The notes: a model not told the origin generated them from the letters alone. 64,000 nucleotides of DNA from Clostridium tertium (GCF_017873245.1 NZ_JAGGJY010000011.1:62001-126000), one strand, 5' to 3'; positions 1-9,255 are shown, numbered from the stretch's first letter. Program-made: numbers and translations.

Positions 1-182
1 GTCCAAAAGCTAGTAATATTATTAAATAATTTTATTTAAAGAATAAAATTAAATAATTATAGTAGAATACATTTAATTGATAAATCAAATAATATTATAA
101 AAGATTAATTTAAGAGGGATAGTTGTAAAGTATAATTTTTGCAACATCCTTCTTTTATATTTTTATTGATGGAGGCTTTAAT
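1..182 (+). promoter_or_regulatory. 5' leader of the ABC-F gene
   Basis: AT-rich leader cut by the window edge. A 10-bp perfect hairpin lies at 27-51 and a weaker hairpin (GTTG...CAAC) at 122-145. The ribosome-binding site GGAGG is at 171-175. Antibiotic-resistance ABC-F genes are often controlled by leader attenuation, but I see no leader peptide or clear terminator here, so a regulatory role is only a possibility. Confidence 0.3.
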
Positions 183-1829
183 ATGAAACTTGGAAGTATT
201 AATAATTTAAAGAAGTATTATGGTGATAGATTATTACTTGATATAGATAAATTTGAAATAATTGAAGGAGATAGAATTGGAATAGTAGGGGAAAATGGAG
301 TAGGAAAATCCACTTTAATAAAAATATTAATAGGTGAAACAAAAGCTGATGAAGGAAATATTTATATTACAGATAGTTATTCTTATATTAGTCAAAGAGA
401 AGAGTGGTGCAAAATTGACTGGGAGGGGAAATTAAAAGGTATGCTTCATGTTCCAGATGAATATGATGATTACTTATCTGGAGGGGAAAAGGTTAAAATG
501 AGGATAGTCAAGGCTTTTGAAGAAAATAGTAGTCTTATAATAGCAGATGAACCTACTTCTAATTTAGATGTTGAAAGCGTTAAGCTTTTAAATAAAATGT
601 TTAAGAAGTATAAGGGAGCATTGCTTATTGTTTCTCATGATAGAAATTTTTTGGATGATTTATGTAATAAGATTGTTGAAATTGAATATGGAAAGCTGAC
701 TATATATAGTGGAAATTATAGCGATTATCTTAATCAAAAAGAAGAAAATAGAAAAGTTAATGAAAGAGAATATAATAAATATATTCATGAAAAATCTAGA
801 TTAGAAAAAGCCATATCAGAAAAGGAAGTATTAAGAGATAGAATTAAAAAAGCTCCCAAAGGAATGGGACCATCAGAAGCTAAAACTATAAAAATGGGTG
901 ATCAAAGAGGAAAGAAGAATATAGATAATAATATAAAATCAATTAAGAGCAGAATAGATCAGTTAGAGGTTAAAGAAAAACCAAAAGATACAAAAAAAAT
1001 TATAATTAACATTGTACCAAGTATGAAGTTGAATTCTAAAGTTCCTATTGAGATAGAGGATTCAGAAATTTATGTGAAAGATAAATTATTAATAGATGAT
1101 GTTAATTTAAAAATAAAACAAGGAAGAAAAATTGCTTTGATAGGGGAAAATGGTTGTGGTAAAACAACTTTATTAAAATATATAATTAATGAAAATAGTG
1201 ATAAAGTTAAAATTTCGAGTAATGTGAAAATAGGGTACTTTGATCAAGGACAAAACATTTTAGAAGATAATAAAAGTATTTTAGAAAATATAAAGGAAGA
1301 TTCATCTTACGATGAAACTTTTATAAGAATTAATTTAAGTGAATTTGGATTTAAAGATAAAAGTGTATATAAAAAAGTCGCTGATTTAAGTGGAGGAGAA
1401 AGGGTAAAGGTAGGGCTATGTAAGGTGATCTTATCAGATAATAATATATTAATACTAGATGAACCAACCAATTATTTAGATATTAAATCTATAGAGGCAT
1501 TAGAAAATGCTTTAGTAAATACTGATAAGACTATTATTTTAGTATCTCATGACATAAGATTTGTTTCAAATATATGTAATTATATTATTGAAATTAAAGA
1601 AAATAAACTACATGAATTTGATGGAGGTTATAGCTTCTATTTAGATCATAAAAATATTGATAGTGTTGATATTAATAAAAAGAAGTGTGAAGAGGAATTG
1701 CTAGTTTTAAAAAATAGATTAACAGAGGTTATTTCACTATTATCATTAGAAACAAATAAAGTTAAAAAAGAAGAATTGGATTTAGAATATAAAAATTTAC
1801 TGGATAGAATTAAAAATGTACAACAATAA
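183..1829 (+). CDS. ABC-F ATPase, Vga/Lsa-type ribosome protection protein
   Basis: A soluble 548-residue protein with two ABC ATPase domains and no membrane segments, the ABC-F layout. The first Walker A is GENGVGKST (36-44), followed by the signature LSGGEKVK and Walker B IIADEPTSNLD. A charged linker (about 170-285, with KKAPKGMGPSEAK) leads to a second domain with GENGCGKTT, LSGGERVKVGL and LILDEPTNYLD. The short spacing between Walker A and signature in domain 1 and the linker pattern resemble the Vga/Lsa/CplR group. These bind the ribosomal E site and displace lincosamides, pleuromutilins or streptogramin A. It starts at ATG after a good GGAGG site and is monocistronic. The family call is fairly firm; a resistance rather than housekeeping role is inferred from similarity. 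Confidence 0.85.
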   Translation: MKLGSINNLKKYYGDRLLLDIDKFEIIEGDRIGIVGENGVGKSTLIKILIGETKADEGNIYITDSYSYISQREEWCKIDWEGKLKGMLHVPDEYDDYLSGGEKVKMRIVKAFEENSSLIIADEPTSNLDVESVKLLNKMFKKYKGALLIVSHDRNFLDDLCNKIVEIEYGKLTIYSGNYSDYLNQKEENRKVNEREYNKYIHEKSRLEKAISEKEVLRDRIKKAPKGMGPSEAKTIKMGDQRGKKNIDNNIKSIKSRIDQLEVKEKPKDTKKIIINIVPSMKLNSKVPIEIEDSEIYVKDKLLIDDVNLKIKQGRKIALIGENGCGKTTLLKYIINENSDKVKISSNVKIGYFDQGQNILEDNKSILENIKEDSSYDETFIRINLSEFGFKDKSVYKKVADLSGGERVKVGLCKVILSDNNILILDEPTNYLDIKSIEALENALVNTDKTIILVSHDIRFVSNICNYIIEIKENKLHEFDGGYSFYLDHKNIDSVDINKKKCEEELLVLKNRLTEVISLLSLETNKVKKEELDLEYKNLLDRIKNVQQ

Positions 1830-1905
1830 TACATAAAAACTATATGAAAAATTGTATTGTTATTATAAAATAAGTAAAAGGCTAAAAACATAAAAGGGGG
1901 ACTAT

Positions 1906-2469
1906 ATGAGTAAATTAGATGAAATATTAGAATTTAATAAAGACTTTGTAGAACATAAAGATTATGAGCAATACATAACTTCAAAAGATCCTAAAAAGAA
2001 GATTCTTATCTTATCTTGTATGGATACAAGGCTTACAGATTTATTGCCTAAAGCATTAAATTTAAAAAATGGTGATGCTAAAATTGTAAAAAATGCTGGA
2101 GCAGCAATTATGCATCCTTTTGGAAGTGTAATTAGAAGTATAATTGTTGGAATTTATGAATTTAATATAGATGAAATTTTTGTGATTGGACATCATGGCT
2201 GTGGAATGTGTAATTTAGACACAGATAAGTTATTGCAAAAGGCTATTGATAGAGGAATTTCAAAAGAATCTTTATATACACTTTGTAATGCTGGAATAGA
2301 TATTAAAAAATGGTTGCATGGATTTGATTCGGTTGAAGAATCTATAAAAGATAGTGTTACTTTAATTAAGAAACATCCATTAATGCCAGAAGGTATATCT
2401 GTTCATGGACTTGCAATAGATCCTGAGACAGGAAAGTTAGACTTAATAGTTAATGGATATAATAAATAA
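1906..2469 (+). CDS. beta-class carbonic anhydrase
   Basis: Interconverts CO2 and bicarbonate in the cytoplasm. The zinc site is readable: Cys38-x-Asp40-x-Arg42 (SCMDTR) and His96-x2-Cys99 (GHHGC). The Asp/Arg dyad characteristic of beta-carbonic anhydrases is present. At 187 residues it is of the short clostridial/mycobacterial type rather than the plant type. The ATG follows an AAAGGGGG ribosome-binding site. Bicarbonate supply for carboxylases in an anaerobe is the likely role. The gene is followed immediately by a region with strong RNA secondary structure (2490-2740) that may be cotranscribed or independent. Confidence 0.92.
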   Translation: MSKLDEILEFNKDFVEHKDYEQYITSKDPKKKILILSCMDTRLTDLLPKALNLKNGDAKIVKNAGAAIMHPFGSVIRSIIVGIYEFNIDEIFVIGHHGCGMCNLDTDKLLQKAIDRGISKESLYTLCNAGIDIKKWLHGFDSVEESIKDSVTLIKKHPLMPEGISVHGLAIDPETGKLDLIVNGYNK

Positions 2470-2489
2470 ATTGCAAATATAAAGTCTAT

Positions 2490-2740
2490 GATAACTAGAT
2501 ATAGTCCATAAGCTAAATAGCTACTCAGGAATTGAATACTTAGTGAAGCTAGCTGACTTAGTATGAAAGCCCATCTGCTGAAGCTTGTCTGAAGTATATG
2601 TCCTATTAAAATTCGAAAAAACTACTATGCAAAGAGTTTTGGTTAACTCTCTACGCTCAAACAATTAAGCAACATTAAGGCCTAGTAGTTTTTCCTTCAC
2701 CAAGTATCTCTAATTGCTGGCTATATGCTTATTCAACCGT
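2490..2740 (+). ncRNA. probable structured non-coding RNA
   Basis: This intergenic stretch is much less AT-biased than other gaps and folds into nested long-range helices: 2499-2506 with 2719-2726, 2536-2545 with 2698-2707 (one mismatch), 2616-2627 with 2683-2693, and an inner hairpin AGAGTT/AACTCT at 2633-2650. A further multibranch arm (AAGCT...AGCTT) starts near 2546. No ORF with a ribosome-binding site fits. The multibranched shape argues against 6S RNA. The raiA-type large clostridial RNA is one candidate family, but I cannot confirm it from memory. A strong terminator follows at 2787-2834. Confidence 0.55.
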
Positions 2741-2786
2741 CTATGTATCTTTGCCAATTTATACTTCTAAGTTAAATTAATAATGG

Positions 2787-2834
2787 AAAAGTGAAAGAGT
2801 TTAGGAAAAGATCCTTAACTTTTTCACTTTTTAA
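2787..2834. terminator. intrinsic terminator, probably bidirectional
   Basis: Stem of about 20 bp (2787-2806 with 2812-2831, near perfect), AT-rich and ending in T-runs on both strands. It separates the convergent carbonic anhydrase/ncRNA unit and the hydrolase gene. Its arm (AAAAGTGAAAGAGTT) recurs at 46676-46690. Confidence 0.8.
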
Positions 2835-2845
2835 TTTTTCACTTT

Positions 2846-3796
2846 TTAATTAATATATTTATTTATAAATATATTAATTGTGGACCAGTAAAGTTCAGGA
2901 TTTACTTTAGATGCTTTAGCATGTCCGGCACCTTTTATGGTTAATTTTTCCCTTTCTGAACTTGTAGCATTATAAAGTTCATCCATCATTGAGTAAGGAA
3001 CGAAATCATCTTCATCTCCGTGAATGAATAATATTGGAGTTTTAGATTTTGCTACTTGTTTTAGTGTAGAAGCTTCTTTTAAAGTATAACCAGCTTTGAT
3101 TTTTGTTACTACTGATGAAGCATTCATAACTGGAAAACTAGGTAATGAATATAGAACATCGAGTTGATGTGAAAATTGTTCCCAAACAGATGTATATCCA
3201 CAGTCTGCTATAATAGCTTTTACGTTGTTTGGAAGTTTTTCGCCAGAAGTCATAGAAACTGTGGCTGCTCCCATTGATACTCCATGAAGAACTATTTCTG
3301 AAGTTGCATCAAACTTAAGAATTAAATTTATCCATTCAATAATATCTAATCTATCATCCCAACCCATTCCAATATAATCGCCTTCACTTTTACCATGAGC
3401 TCTTAGATCGGGAATTAAAATATTATATCCCATTTCATAGAAATTTCTAGCATAACCACTCATGTCTAATCCCTGACTTGTATATCCATGAACAGATATA
3501 ACCCATTTGTTAGTAGGAATTTCGTTTAGTATTTTGTAACCATGAAGTTTTAGATTATCGAAGGAGGTTATGTATTCATTAGAAAAGTTGGATTTATTAA
3601 TCAGCCAATCTACATTATCGTCAACAACTTCTCCACTAGTTGACTTTGCTTCTTCTGGAGTGCCAAATATAGCATCCTTGGATACTGTTGGATTAAGAGC
3701 TAAATTATAAAAGAAATTACCTACAAATCCTAAAGCGCCTATAGATAAAGCACCTAATATACTAGTTGAAATTAATGCTGTTTTTTTCTTATTCAT
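2846..3796 (-). CDS. membrane-anchored alpha/beta hydrolase
   Basis: A 316-residue serine hydrolase with an N-terminal hydrophobic anchor (about residues 6-33), so the catalytic domain is probably outside the membrane. The triad is visible: nucleophile Ser174 in GVSMG, Asp263 in HGDEDDFVP and His292 in GAGHAKA. HGYTSQG (103-109) supplies the oxyanion region. The closest general group is the YqkD/YfhR-like peptidase or esterase family of Firmicutes. The substrate cannot be told from sequence. The start has an AAGGAG site 7 bases upstream. It stands alone, convergent with the carbonic anhydrase gene and divergent from the Mg2+ ATPase unit. Confidence 0.85.
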   Translation of the reverse strand: MNKKKTALISTSILGALSIGALGFVGNFFYNLALNPTVSKDAIFGTPEEAKSTSGEVVDDNVDWLINKSNFSNEYITSFDNLKLHGYKILNEIPTNKWVISVHGYTSQGLDMSGYARNFYEMGYNILIPDLRAHGKSEGDYIGMGWDDRLDIIEWINLILKFDATSEIVLHGVSMGAATVSMTSGEKLPNNVKAIIADCGYTSVWEQFSHQLDVLYSLPSFPVMNASSVVTKIKAGYTLKEASTLKQVAKSKTPILFIHGDEDDFVPYSMMDELYNATSSEREKLTIKGAGHAKASKVNPELYWSTINIFINKYIN

Positions 3797-4017
3797 AGCT
3801 ATCTCCTTAATTTATTAATGAAAGAGTTATTAAGCGTTATTTTAACATTTCTAAATAAATATAACAATAATTTTACAACGAATATTAGTAGAAAAAAGGT
3901 TAAATTTATATTAATAATATGATGAAATAGTATTAATATAGTATATAAATAGATAGGATTTAAAATTATGTAAGAGTATATAAAGGTGAAAAATAAATAT
4001 GAATTTTATGAAAAGTG
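3797..4017. other. AT-rich divergent intergenic region
   Basis: Separates the minus-strand hydrolase gene from the M-box promoter at 4018. I see no ORF, strong hairpin or repeat. It must hold the hydrolase promoter. Confidence 0.5.
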
Positions 4018-4046
4018 TTGACAATTTTTTAATTATTACATATGAT
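4018..4046 (+). promoter_or_regulatory. sigma-A promoter of the Mg2+ ATPase transcript
   Basis: A consensus -35 TTGACA (4018-4023), 17-base spacer and -10 TATGAT (4041-4046). The predicted start near 4053 lies about 20 bases before the M-box aptamer. Confidence 0.75.
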
Positions 4047-4071
4047 ATAAGAGAATTAACAATTTAATATT

Positions 4072-4220
4072 TCGGTAGGTGAGGTTACCACAAGGATAAG
4101 GGTTGCTGCCGCAAAATAGTGGAGACACTATGAGAAGGTTAGCAGTCTATGTCGAAGCCAAGGCATAGACTAATGCAATTTCATCGCCTTGTGAAGCTGA
4201 AGCTTGTACGATGATGAAGC
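4072..4220 (+). ncRNA. M-box (ykoK) Mg2+ riboswitch
   Basis: The sequence carries the conserved M-box blocks in order: TAGGTGAGGTTACC, GTTGCTGCCGC, an internal hairpin near 4121-4135, ATGCAATTTCATC, GCTGAAGCTTGTACG and GATGATGAAG. It matches the architecture I know for the Bacillus subtilis ykoK leader. It lies directly upstream of a Mg2+ transport ATPase and is followed by an intrinsic terminator at 4288. The expected logic is that high Mg2+ stabilises the aptamer and permits termination. Confidence 0.93.
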
Positions 4221-4287
4221 AGTTTTCTGTTTTATGTTTTTTTGTGCAGTCTTTTATTATGATTGTATTAAGCTTGTAAGTTTATTT

Positions 4288-4323
4288 CCCTTACCATTAA
4301 GTTATTTTGGTAAGGGTTTTTTT
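4288..4323 (+). terminator. riboswitch-controlled terminator
   Basis: CCCTTACCA pairs with TGGTAAGGG and is followed by seven T. It is the expression-platform terminator of the M-box and would block transcription of the ATPase gene in high Mg2+. Confidence 0.88.
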
Positions 4324-4382
4324 ATTGCTTTAATCCATTTTTATGTTTATATAGATAATTTGAATTTTAGGAGGTGAGAGGA

Positions 4383-4496
4383 ATGGATGAAGAGAGTAGT
4401 AAGTGCATAGATCCACTAGGGAAAAATATGAATTTAATTAATTTGAGGAGCTATGATGCAGTGGCTTATACATCATTCATTCCTCTTACAATTTAA
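4383..4496 (+). CDS. 37-residue leader peptide candidate
   Basis: An ATG with a very strong ribosome-binding site (AGGAGGTGAGAGG) opens a 37-codon ORF that begins MDEESSKCIDPLGK and ends FIPLTI. It lies between the M-box terminator and the ATPase gene, so it is translated only when the riboswitch allows read-through. Codons 6-11 form the 5' arm of a long-range helix with 4529-4543. Acidic starts followed by proline are the feature by which enterobacterial MgtL senses Mg2+; whether this peptide does so is inference. It could also be a translated but functionless ORF. Confidence 0.5.
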   Translation: MDEESSKCIDPLGKNMNLINLRSYDAVAYTSFIPLTI

Positions 4497-4543
4497 AATT
4501 GAATAATTGAAAGATAATATTTCTTTTTGGATCTATGTCTTAC
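4399..4543 (+). promoter_or_regulatory. long-range helix over the leader ORF
   Basis: 4399-4414 (GTAAGTGCATAGATCC) pairs with 4529-4543 (GGATCTATGTCTTAC) apart from a two-to-three base internal loop. It encloses a second hairpin, GAGGA...TCCTC (4445-4485) with an inner TGATG/CATCA helix. The 5' arm lies inside the small ORF, so translating ribosomes would open it. No T-run follows, so it is not a simple terminator. Confidence 0.5.
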
Positions 4544-4581
4544 CTCTAAAAATATTTTAAATTTTTTAGGAGGATAGGACG

Positions 4582-7272
4582 ATGAAAAAGAAGATATTTA
4601 GAAAAGTAATTACAGATGAAGTAAAGGTAAATTCAGGAGTTAATAGACTAATTTTTTCTTCAAAACAAGATGAAATGGGTATTTTAAAGAAGTATAACAC
4701 AAGTTATAGTGGTTATGAGGAAAGTAAAGTTGAATTGATGAGAGAAAAATATGGAAAAAATGAAATTACTCATCAAAAAGGAGATTCTTTATTAAAAAGA
4801 CTAGTAGAAGCATTTATTAATCCATTTACTATAATTTTATTAGCTTTAGCGATTATATCATTCATTACAGATATAGTAATTGTTGATCCAAGTGAGAAAG
4901 ATGCAACATCAGTTATTATAGTGACTTCAATGGTCTTAGTAAGTGGTATTCTTCGTTTTGTTCAAGAAACAAAGTCAAATAAGGCAGCTGAAAAGCTTAG
5001 CGAAATGGTTAAAACAACTATAAGTGTGGAGCGTAAAGGCGTAGGAGCAAAAGAAATTCCTATTAATGAAATTGTAGTTGGAGATATAATTCATCTTGCA
5101 GCTGGAGATATGATTCCAGCAGATGTTAGAATACTAAAGGCAAAAGATTTATTTGTTAGTCAATCATCTTTGACTGGTGAAAGTGAGCCAATTGAAAAAG
5201 TAGACACAATTATTATTGGTGATAGTAAAAATCCTATAGAATTAAATAACTTAGCTTTTATGGGAAGTAATGTCATTAGTGGATCAGCAATAGCAATAGT
5301 AATTAATGTTGGTGATGATACAATATTTGGTTCAATGGCAAAACAATTAGTAGGAAAAAAAGTAACTACAAGTTTTGAAAAAGGTGTAAATTCAGTATCA
5401 TGGGTATTAATTAGATTTATGTTAGTAATGGTTCCATTTGTACTATTTATGAATGGATTTACTAAGGGCAATTGGATGGAGGCATTTTTATTTGCTCTTT
5501 CAGTAGCTGTAGGTCTTACCCCAGAAATGTTACCGATGATAGTTTCAGCAAACCTTGCAAAAGGTGCAGTTTCTATGTCAAAAAAGAAAGTAATAGTAAA
5601 AGATTTAAATGCTATACAAAATTTGGGGGCAATGGATGTTCTTTGTACAGATAAAACAGGTACACTTACTCAAGATGAGGTAGTTTTAGAGTATTCTCTT
5701 GATATTCATGGAAAAGAAGATAACAGAGTGTTACGTCATGCCTTTCTAAATAGCTATCACCAAACAGGACTAAAGAATTTAATGGATATAGCTATAGTAA
5801 ATCATGCAAATGAAAAAGATATGATTGAATTATGGCATGATTATAAAAAAGTAGATGAAATACCATTTGATTTTAGCCGTCGTCGTATGAGTGTAGTAGT
5901 TGAAGATAAAGCTGGAAAAACTCAATTAATAACTAAAGGTGCTATTGAAGAAATGCTATCAGTTTGCTCTCATGCAGAATATAAGGGGAAAATTGAAACT
6001 ATTACAGAAGAAATTAAAAAAGAAATTTTAGATACTGTTTCTAGTTACAATAGTCAAGGAATGCGTATATTAGGAATTGCTCAAAAGAACAATCCATCAA
6101 GCGTAGGGGAGCTTTCAGTAAAAGATGAATCAGATATGGTATTAATAGGATATCTAGCATTTTTAGATCCACCAAAAAAAAGTACGGCTAATGCAATAAG
6201 AGCTCTTGAAGACTTTGGAGTTAATGTTAAAATTCTTACTGGAGATAATGATGCAGTAACATCCTCTGTTTGTAAGCAAGTTGGAATAAAGGTAAATAAT
6301 TTATTACTTGGATCAGATATTGAAGAAATGGATGATGAATTATTAAGTGAAGTAGTGGAAGAAACAAATGTATTTGCTAAACTTTCTCCTAATCAAAAGA
6401 CAAGAGTTGTTTCTGCTTTAAGAAATAATGGACATACTGTTGGCTTTATGGGAGATGGAATAAATGATGCAGCAGCTATGACAGAATCTGATGTTGGAAT
6501 TTCAGTTGATACAGCAGTTGATATAGCAAAAGAATCAGCGAATATAATTTTATTAGAAAAAGATTTAATGGTATTAGAAGATGGAGTAGTAGAAGGTAGA
6601 AAGATATATGCTAATATTATTAAATATATAAAGATGACAGCAAGTTCAAACTTTGGGAATATGTTTTCTGTATTAGTAGCAAGTATATTTTTACCATTCT
6701 TGCCTATGTTACCAATACAATTACTAATGTTAAATTTAATTTATGATATTTCTTGTATAACTATTCCTTGGGATAACGTTGATGAAGAGTATCTAAAATT
6801 ACCTCGTAAATGGGATGCAAGCTCAATAAGTAAATTTATGTTTTGGATTGGTCCAACAAGTTCAGTTTTTGATATAGCAACTTATATTTTAATGTATTTC
6901 TTTATTTGTCCATTAGTATTTGAAGGACAATATCATACATTAAATGAAGTGCAACAATTAGGATTTATGGGATTATTCCATGCAGGATGGTTTGTTGAAT
7001 CATTATGGTCTCAAACTCTTGTAATTCATATGATTAGAACACCAGACATTCCATTTATTCAAAGTAGAGCATCATGGCAACTTACAACTCTAACAACATT
7101 AGGAATAGCAGTGGGAACTATAATTCCTTATACAGCTTTTGGAAAGGCTTTGGATATGTTTGCTATGCCGGCAATTTATTTTCCTTGTTTAATCGTAATA
7201 ATAATACTTTATATGATATTAGCAACTATATTAAAAAAGGTATTTATAAAGAGATATGGTGAATTATTATAA
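4582..7272 (+). CDS. mgtA: Mg2+-importing P-type ATPase
   Basis: An 896-residue P3-type ATPase that imports Mg2+ across the plasma membrane. The phosphorylated Asp357 is in [12 protein letters not shown]. The actuator loop has the TGES motif ([11 protein letters not shown]), the hinge has [10 protein letters not shown], and M4 has GLTPEMLP. About ten membrane helices are expected, with the last cluster from about residue 690 on. Length fits MgtA/MgtB. The ATG follows AGGAGG. The M-box riboswitch, terminator and leader ORF upstream fix both function and regulation. It is monocistronic, ended by the terminator at 7292. Confidence 0.95.
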   Translation: MKKKIFRKVITDEVKVNSGVNRLIFSSKQDEMGILKKYNTSYSGYEESKVELMREKYGKNEITHQKGDSLLKRLVEAFINPFTIILLALAIISFITDIVIVDPSEKDATSVIIVTSMVLVSGILRFVQETKSNKAAEKLSEMVKTTISVERKGVGAKEIPINEIVVGDIIHLAAGDMIPADVRILKAKDLFVSQSSLTGESEPIEKVDTIIIGDSKNPIELNNLAFMGSNVISGSAIAIVINVGDDTIFGSMAKQLVGKKVTTSFEKGVNSVSWVLIRFMLVMVPFVLFMNGFTKGNWMEAFLFALSVAVGLTPEMLPMIVSANLAKGAVSMSKKKVIVKDLNAIQNLGAMDVLCTDKTGTLTQDEVVLEYSLDIHGKEDNRVLRHAFLNSYHQTGLKNLMDIAIVNHANEKDMIELWHDYKKVDEIPFDFSRRRMSVVVEDKAGKTQLITKGAIEEMLSVCSHAEYKGKIETITEEIKKEILDTVSSYNSQGMRILGIAQKNNPSSVGELSVKDESDMVLIGYLAFLDPPKKSTANAIRALEDFGVNVKILTGDNDAVTSSVCKQVGIKVNNLLLGSDIEEMDDELLSEVVEETNVFAKLSPNQKTRVVSALRNNGHTVGFMGDGINDAAAMTESDVGISVDTAVDIAKESANIILLEKDLMVLEDGVVEGRKIYANIIKYIKMTASSNFGNMFSVLVASIFLPFLPMLPIQLLMLNLIYDISCITIPWDNVDEEYLKLPRKWDASSISKFMFWIGPTSSVFDIATYILMYFFICPLVFEGQYHTLNEVQQLGFMGLFHAGWFVESLWSQTLVIHMIRTPDIPFIQSRASWQLTTLTTLGIAVGTIIPYTAFGKALDMFAMPAIYFPCLIVIIILYMILATILKKVFIKRYGELL

Positions 7273-7291
7273 TATATTTATATACAAGTTT

Positions 7292-7327
7292 AAACCAAGT
7301 CATTTTATTGTGGCTTGGTTTATTTTA
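7292..7327 (+). terminator. intrinsic terminator after mgtA
   Basis: AAACCAAGTC pairs with GGCTTGGTTT (one G-T) and is followed by a T-rich tract. Confidence 0.75.
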
Positions 7328-7342
7328 TATAAGTTAATTTTA

Positions 7343-7401
7343 TTGATTAATTTATAGAAATATGTTACTATACTTTTGAAAGAAACTTTCAAAAGTATAG
7401 T
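7343..7401 (+). promoter_or_regulatory. promoter with 35-bp palindromic operator
   Basis: A candidate promoter TTGATT-17-TACTAT (7343-7371) overlaps a perfect 16-bp inverted repeat with a three-base centre (7367-7382 and 7386-7401). It sits just upstream of a HAD phosphatase gene cotranscribed with a ROK repressor gene. The natural reading is an autoregulatory operator covering the -10 region. As RNA it would also form a stable hairpin at the 5' end of the transcript. Confidence 0.55.
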
Positions 7402-7409
7402 ATAGAGGT

Positions 7410-8054
7410 ATGATTATAAATATGAGAGAGTATAAATGTATTATTTTTGATTTAGATGGAACAATTTTAAATACAGAGAGAATGAATTTAATTCCACTTC
7501 AAAGGTTAATAAAAGAAGAGCTAGGTGAAGTCATTTCTTATGAAGATTTGCTTAAATATAAAGCATATGCAGGAAAGAGAACTTTAGAAGATCTTGGTTT
7601 TAAGGATATAGATAAATCTTATAAGAAGTGGGTACAGTATGTAAATGATTTTGAAGAAGGTGCTGTATTATATGAGGGTTTTGATGAAGTTATGAAAACA
7701 CTAAATTCAAAAGGAATCATATGTGCTATAGCAAGTTCTAAAATGAAAGACCAATATGAAATAGATTTTGGACCTACTGGATTAAAAAAATATATTCAGT
7801 GTGAAGTTTTAGCAGATGATACAAAAAGACATAAACCATATCCTGATCCTTTATTAAAAGTAAGTGAAATATTAAATATAAGTCCAAAGGATTGTATGTA
7901 TATTGGAGATACAATATTTGATTTTAAAGCAACTAAGGCTGCAGGGATGGATTTTGGTATAGCTATGTGGGGGGCTGATGACTTAGAGGGAATAGATGCT
8001 GATTATAACTTTAAAAATCCTAGTGATATTTTAAAGGAGCTAAATTTCTTATAA
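7410..8054 (+). CDS. HAD-superfamily phosphatase (PGP/beta-PGM-like)
   Basis: A 214-residue cytosolic hydrolase of the HAD subfamily I. Motif I is FDLDGTILNTE, motif II is the serine in IASSKMK, motif III lies in RHKPYPDP, and motif IV is YIGDTIFDF. The helical cap sits between motifs I and II. It resembles phosphoglycolate phosphatase or beta-phosphoglucomutase enzymes, probably acting on a sugar phosphate. The start is uncertain: the ATG at 7410 is too close to AGAGG (7404-7408), and the ATG at 7422 (MREYKC) is the alternative. It is followed without gap by a ROK regulator, which suggests a sugar-related substrate. Confidence 0.85.
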   Translation: MIINMREYKCIIFDLDGTILNTERMNLIPLQRLIKEELGEVISYEDLLKYKAYAGKRTLEDLGFKDIDKSYKKWVQYVNDFEEGAVLYEGFDEVMKTLNSKGIICAIASSKMKDQYEIDFGPTGLKKYIQCEVLADDTKRHKPYPDPLLKVSEILNISPKDCMYIGDTIFDFKATKAAGMDFGIAMWGADDLEGIDADYNFKNPSDILKELNFL

Positions 8055-9076
8055 TGAAAAAAATTGTAGGAAAACCAACAGAACTTAAAAATGTGAATAC
8101 TTCATTAATAATGAACTCAATAAGGGCTAGAGGGAATGCAACCAGAGCTGAAATTACTAGGGATACAGGGTTAAGTCATACAACAGTAAGAGTTATTTTA
8201 AATGAGTTAATGGAAATAAATGAAATAATATCTGTAGGATTAGATGAATCTAGTGGTGGAAGACGAGCTGAAAGATATAAGATAAATCCTAATAAAAGAT
8301 ATTTAATAGCAATATCAATAGAAGAAGAGAAAATAATTTATAGAATTGTAAACACTTTAGGAGAAGTTTTAGAAGAAAATACTAAAATAATAGGAAGTTT
8401 AGAAGATATTGAAATTATAATAAATACAATAGAAGCCTTATATAGAGTTTATAACAATATAGAAGGCATTGGTATTAGCGTTCCTGGAGTTGTGACTGAT
8501 GATGGATATTTATCTGGAATTAGAATGGAAGATTGGAAAGAAATAAAAATAAGAAAATATCTTAAAGAAAGATTTGATGTTCCGATACTATTAGAGAATG
8601 ATATAAATTCTGCTTCTTTAGCATTTTATAATGATTATATAGAAAAAAATAAATGTGATCCTATTAGTCTTGTATATGTAAGCTTTACTTCATTAGGGGT
8701 AGGGGCTGGAATAGTACTAAATGGAAATGTTTTAAAAGGTGATAATGGATATGCTGGAGAAATTGGATTCATTCCTGTTGGAAATACTTTTCTAAATGCA
8801 ATGATGATTAGCAATTTAGATGATGATGAGTACATTCAAGTAATTATAAATACTATTAAAACAATATCAGCAATAATTAACCCTAGTGTAGTTGTTTTAG
8901 GTGGAAGTAATTTTAAGTATTATATCAAAAATAGGATAATTGATATGTATACTAGAGAATTCAGCATAAAAACGAAAATATTGATACAAGAAAAAAATTG
9001 CAATTATTCATTAGAAGGAATAAAAGAACAATCATTAAGGTTAATAAATAAAGAAGTTAAGTTAATTAGAAATTAA
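8054..9076 (+). CDS. ROK-family transcriptional regulator lacking the zinc motif
   Basis: A 340-residue NagC/XylR-type protein. Residues about 15-65 form a winged helix (TRAEITRDTGLSHTTVRVILNEL). The rest is a ROK domain with GIGISVPGVV and LENDINSAS. The usual Zn-binding segment GEIGH...CxCGxxGCxE is absent: here GEIGF is followed directly by a short helix, so the protein is shorter than most ROK repressors and may not bind sugar normally. Its start overlaps the HAD stop codon (TAATG), so the two are translationally coupled. The palindrome at 7367-7401 is its likely operator. Confidence 0.85.
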   Translation: MKKIVGKPTELKNVNTSLIMNSIRARGNATRAEITRDTGLSHTTVRVILNELMEINEIISVGLDESSGGRRAERYKINPNKRYLIAISIEEEKIIYRIVNTLGEVLEENTKIIGSLEDIEIIINTIEALYRVYNNIEGIGISVPGVVTDDGYLSGIRMEDWKEIKIRKYLKERFDVPILLENDINSASLAFYNDYIEKNKCDPISLVYVSFTSLGVGAGIVLNGNVLKGDNGYAGEIGFIPVGNTFLNAMMISNLDDDEYIQVIINTIKTISAIINPSVVVLGGSNFKYYIKNRIIDMYTREFSIKTKILIQEKNCNYSLEGIKEQSLRLINKEVKLIRN

Positions 9077-9109
9077 ATATAAGATTATTAGTATAGAGGG
9101 CGTCATAGC

Positions 9110-9184
9110 TTTGGCTAGCGTAACCAAAGTACTTTTTAATAAAATTAAGGCTATAACTATATAATATTAGTTATAGCTTTTTTA
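9110..9184 (+). terminator. hairpin pair and intrinsic terminator
   Basis: GCTATAACTA pairs with TTAGTTATAGC (9149-9176) and is followed by six T. A smaller hairpin, CTTTGG/CCAAAG, lies just upstream (about 9112-9129). Confidence 0.75.
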
Positions 9185-9196
9185 TACTTTATAATG

Positions 9197-9225
9197 TTTC
9201 ATATAAATTTACATAATGTTATAAT
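9197..9225 (+). promoter_or_regulatory. promoter of first Bce-type two-component genes
   Basis: TTTCAT (9197-9202), 17-base spacer and TATAAT (9220-9225), about 30 bases before the response regulator start. Confidence 0.55.
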
Positions 9226-9255
9226 TTACATAAAAATAACTGAGAGGTAGCTATT

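Noticed and set aside
2490..2740. 6S RNA
   Set aside because: 6S RNA is a single rod with a central bubble. This region needs a multibranched fold, so I left the family open.
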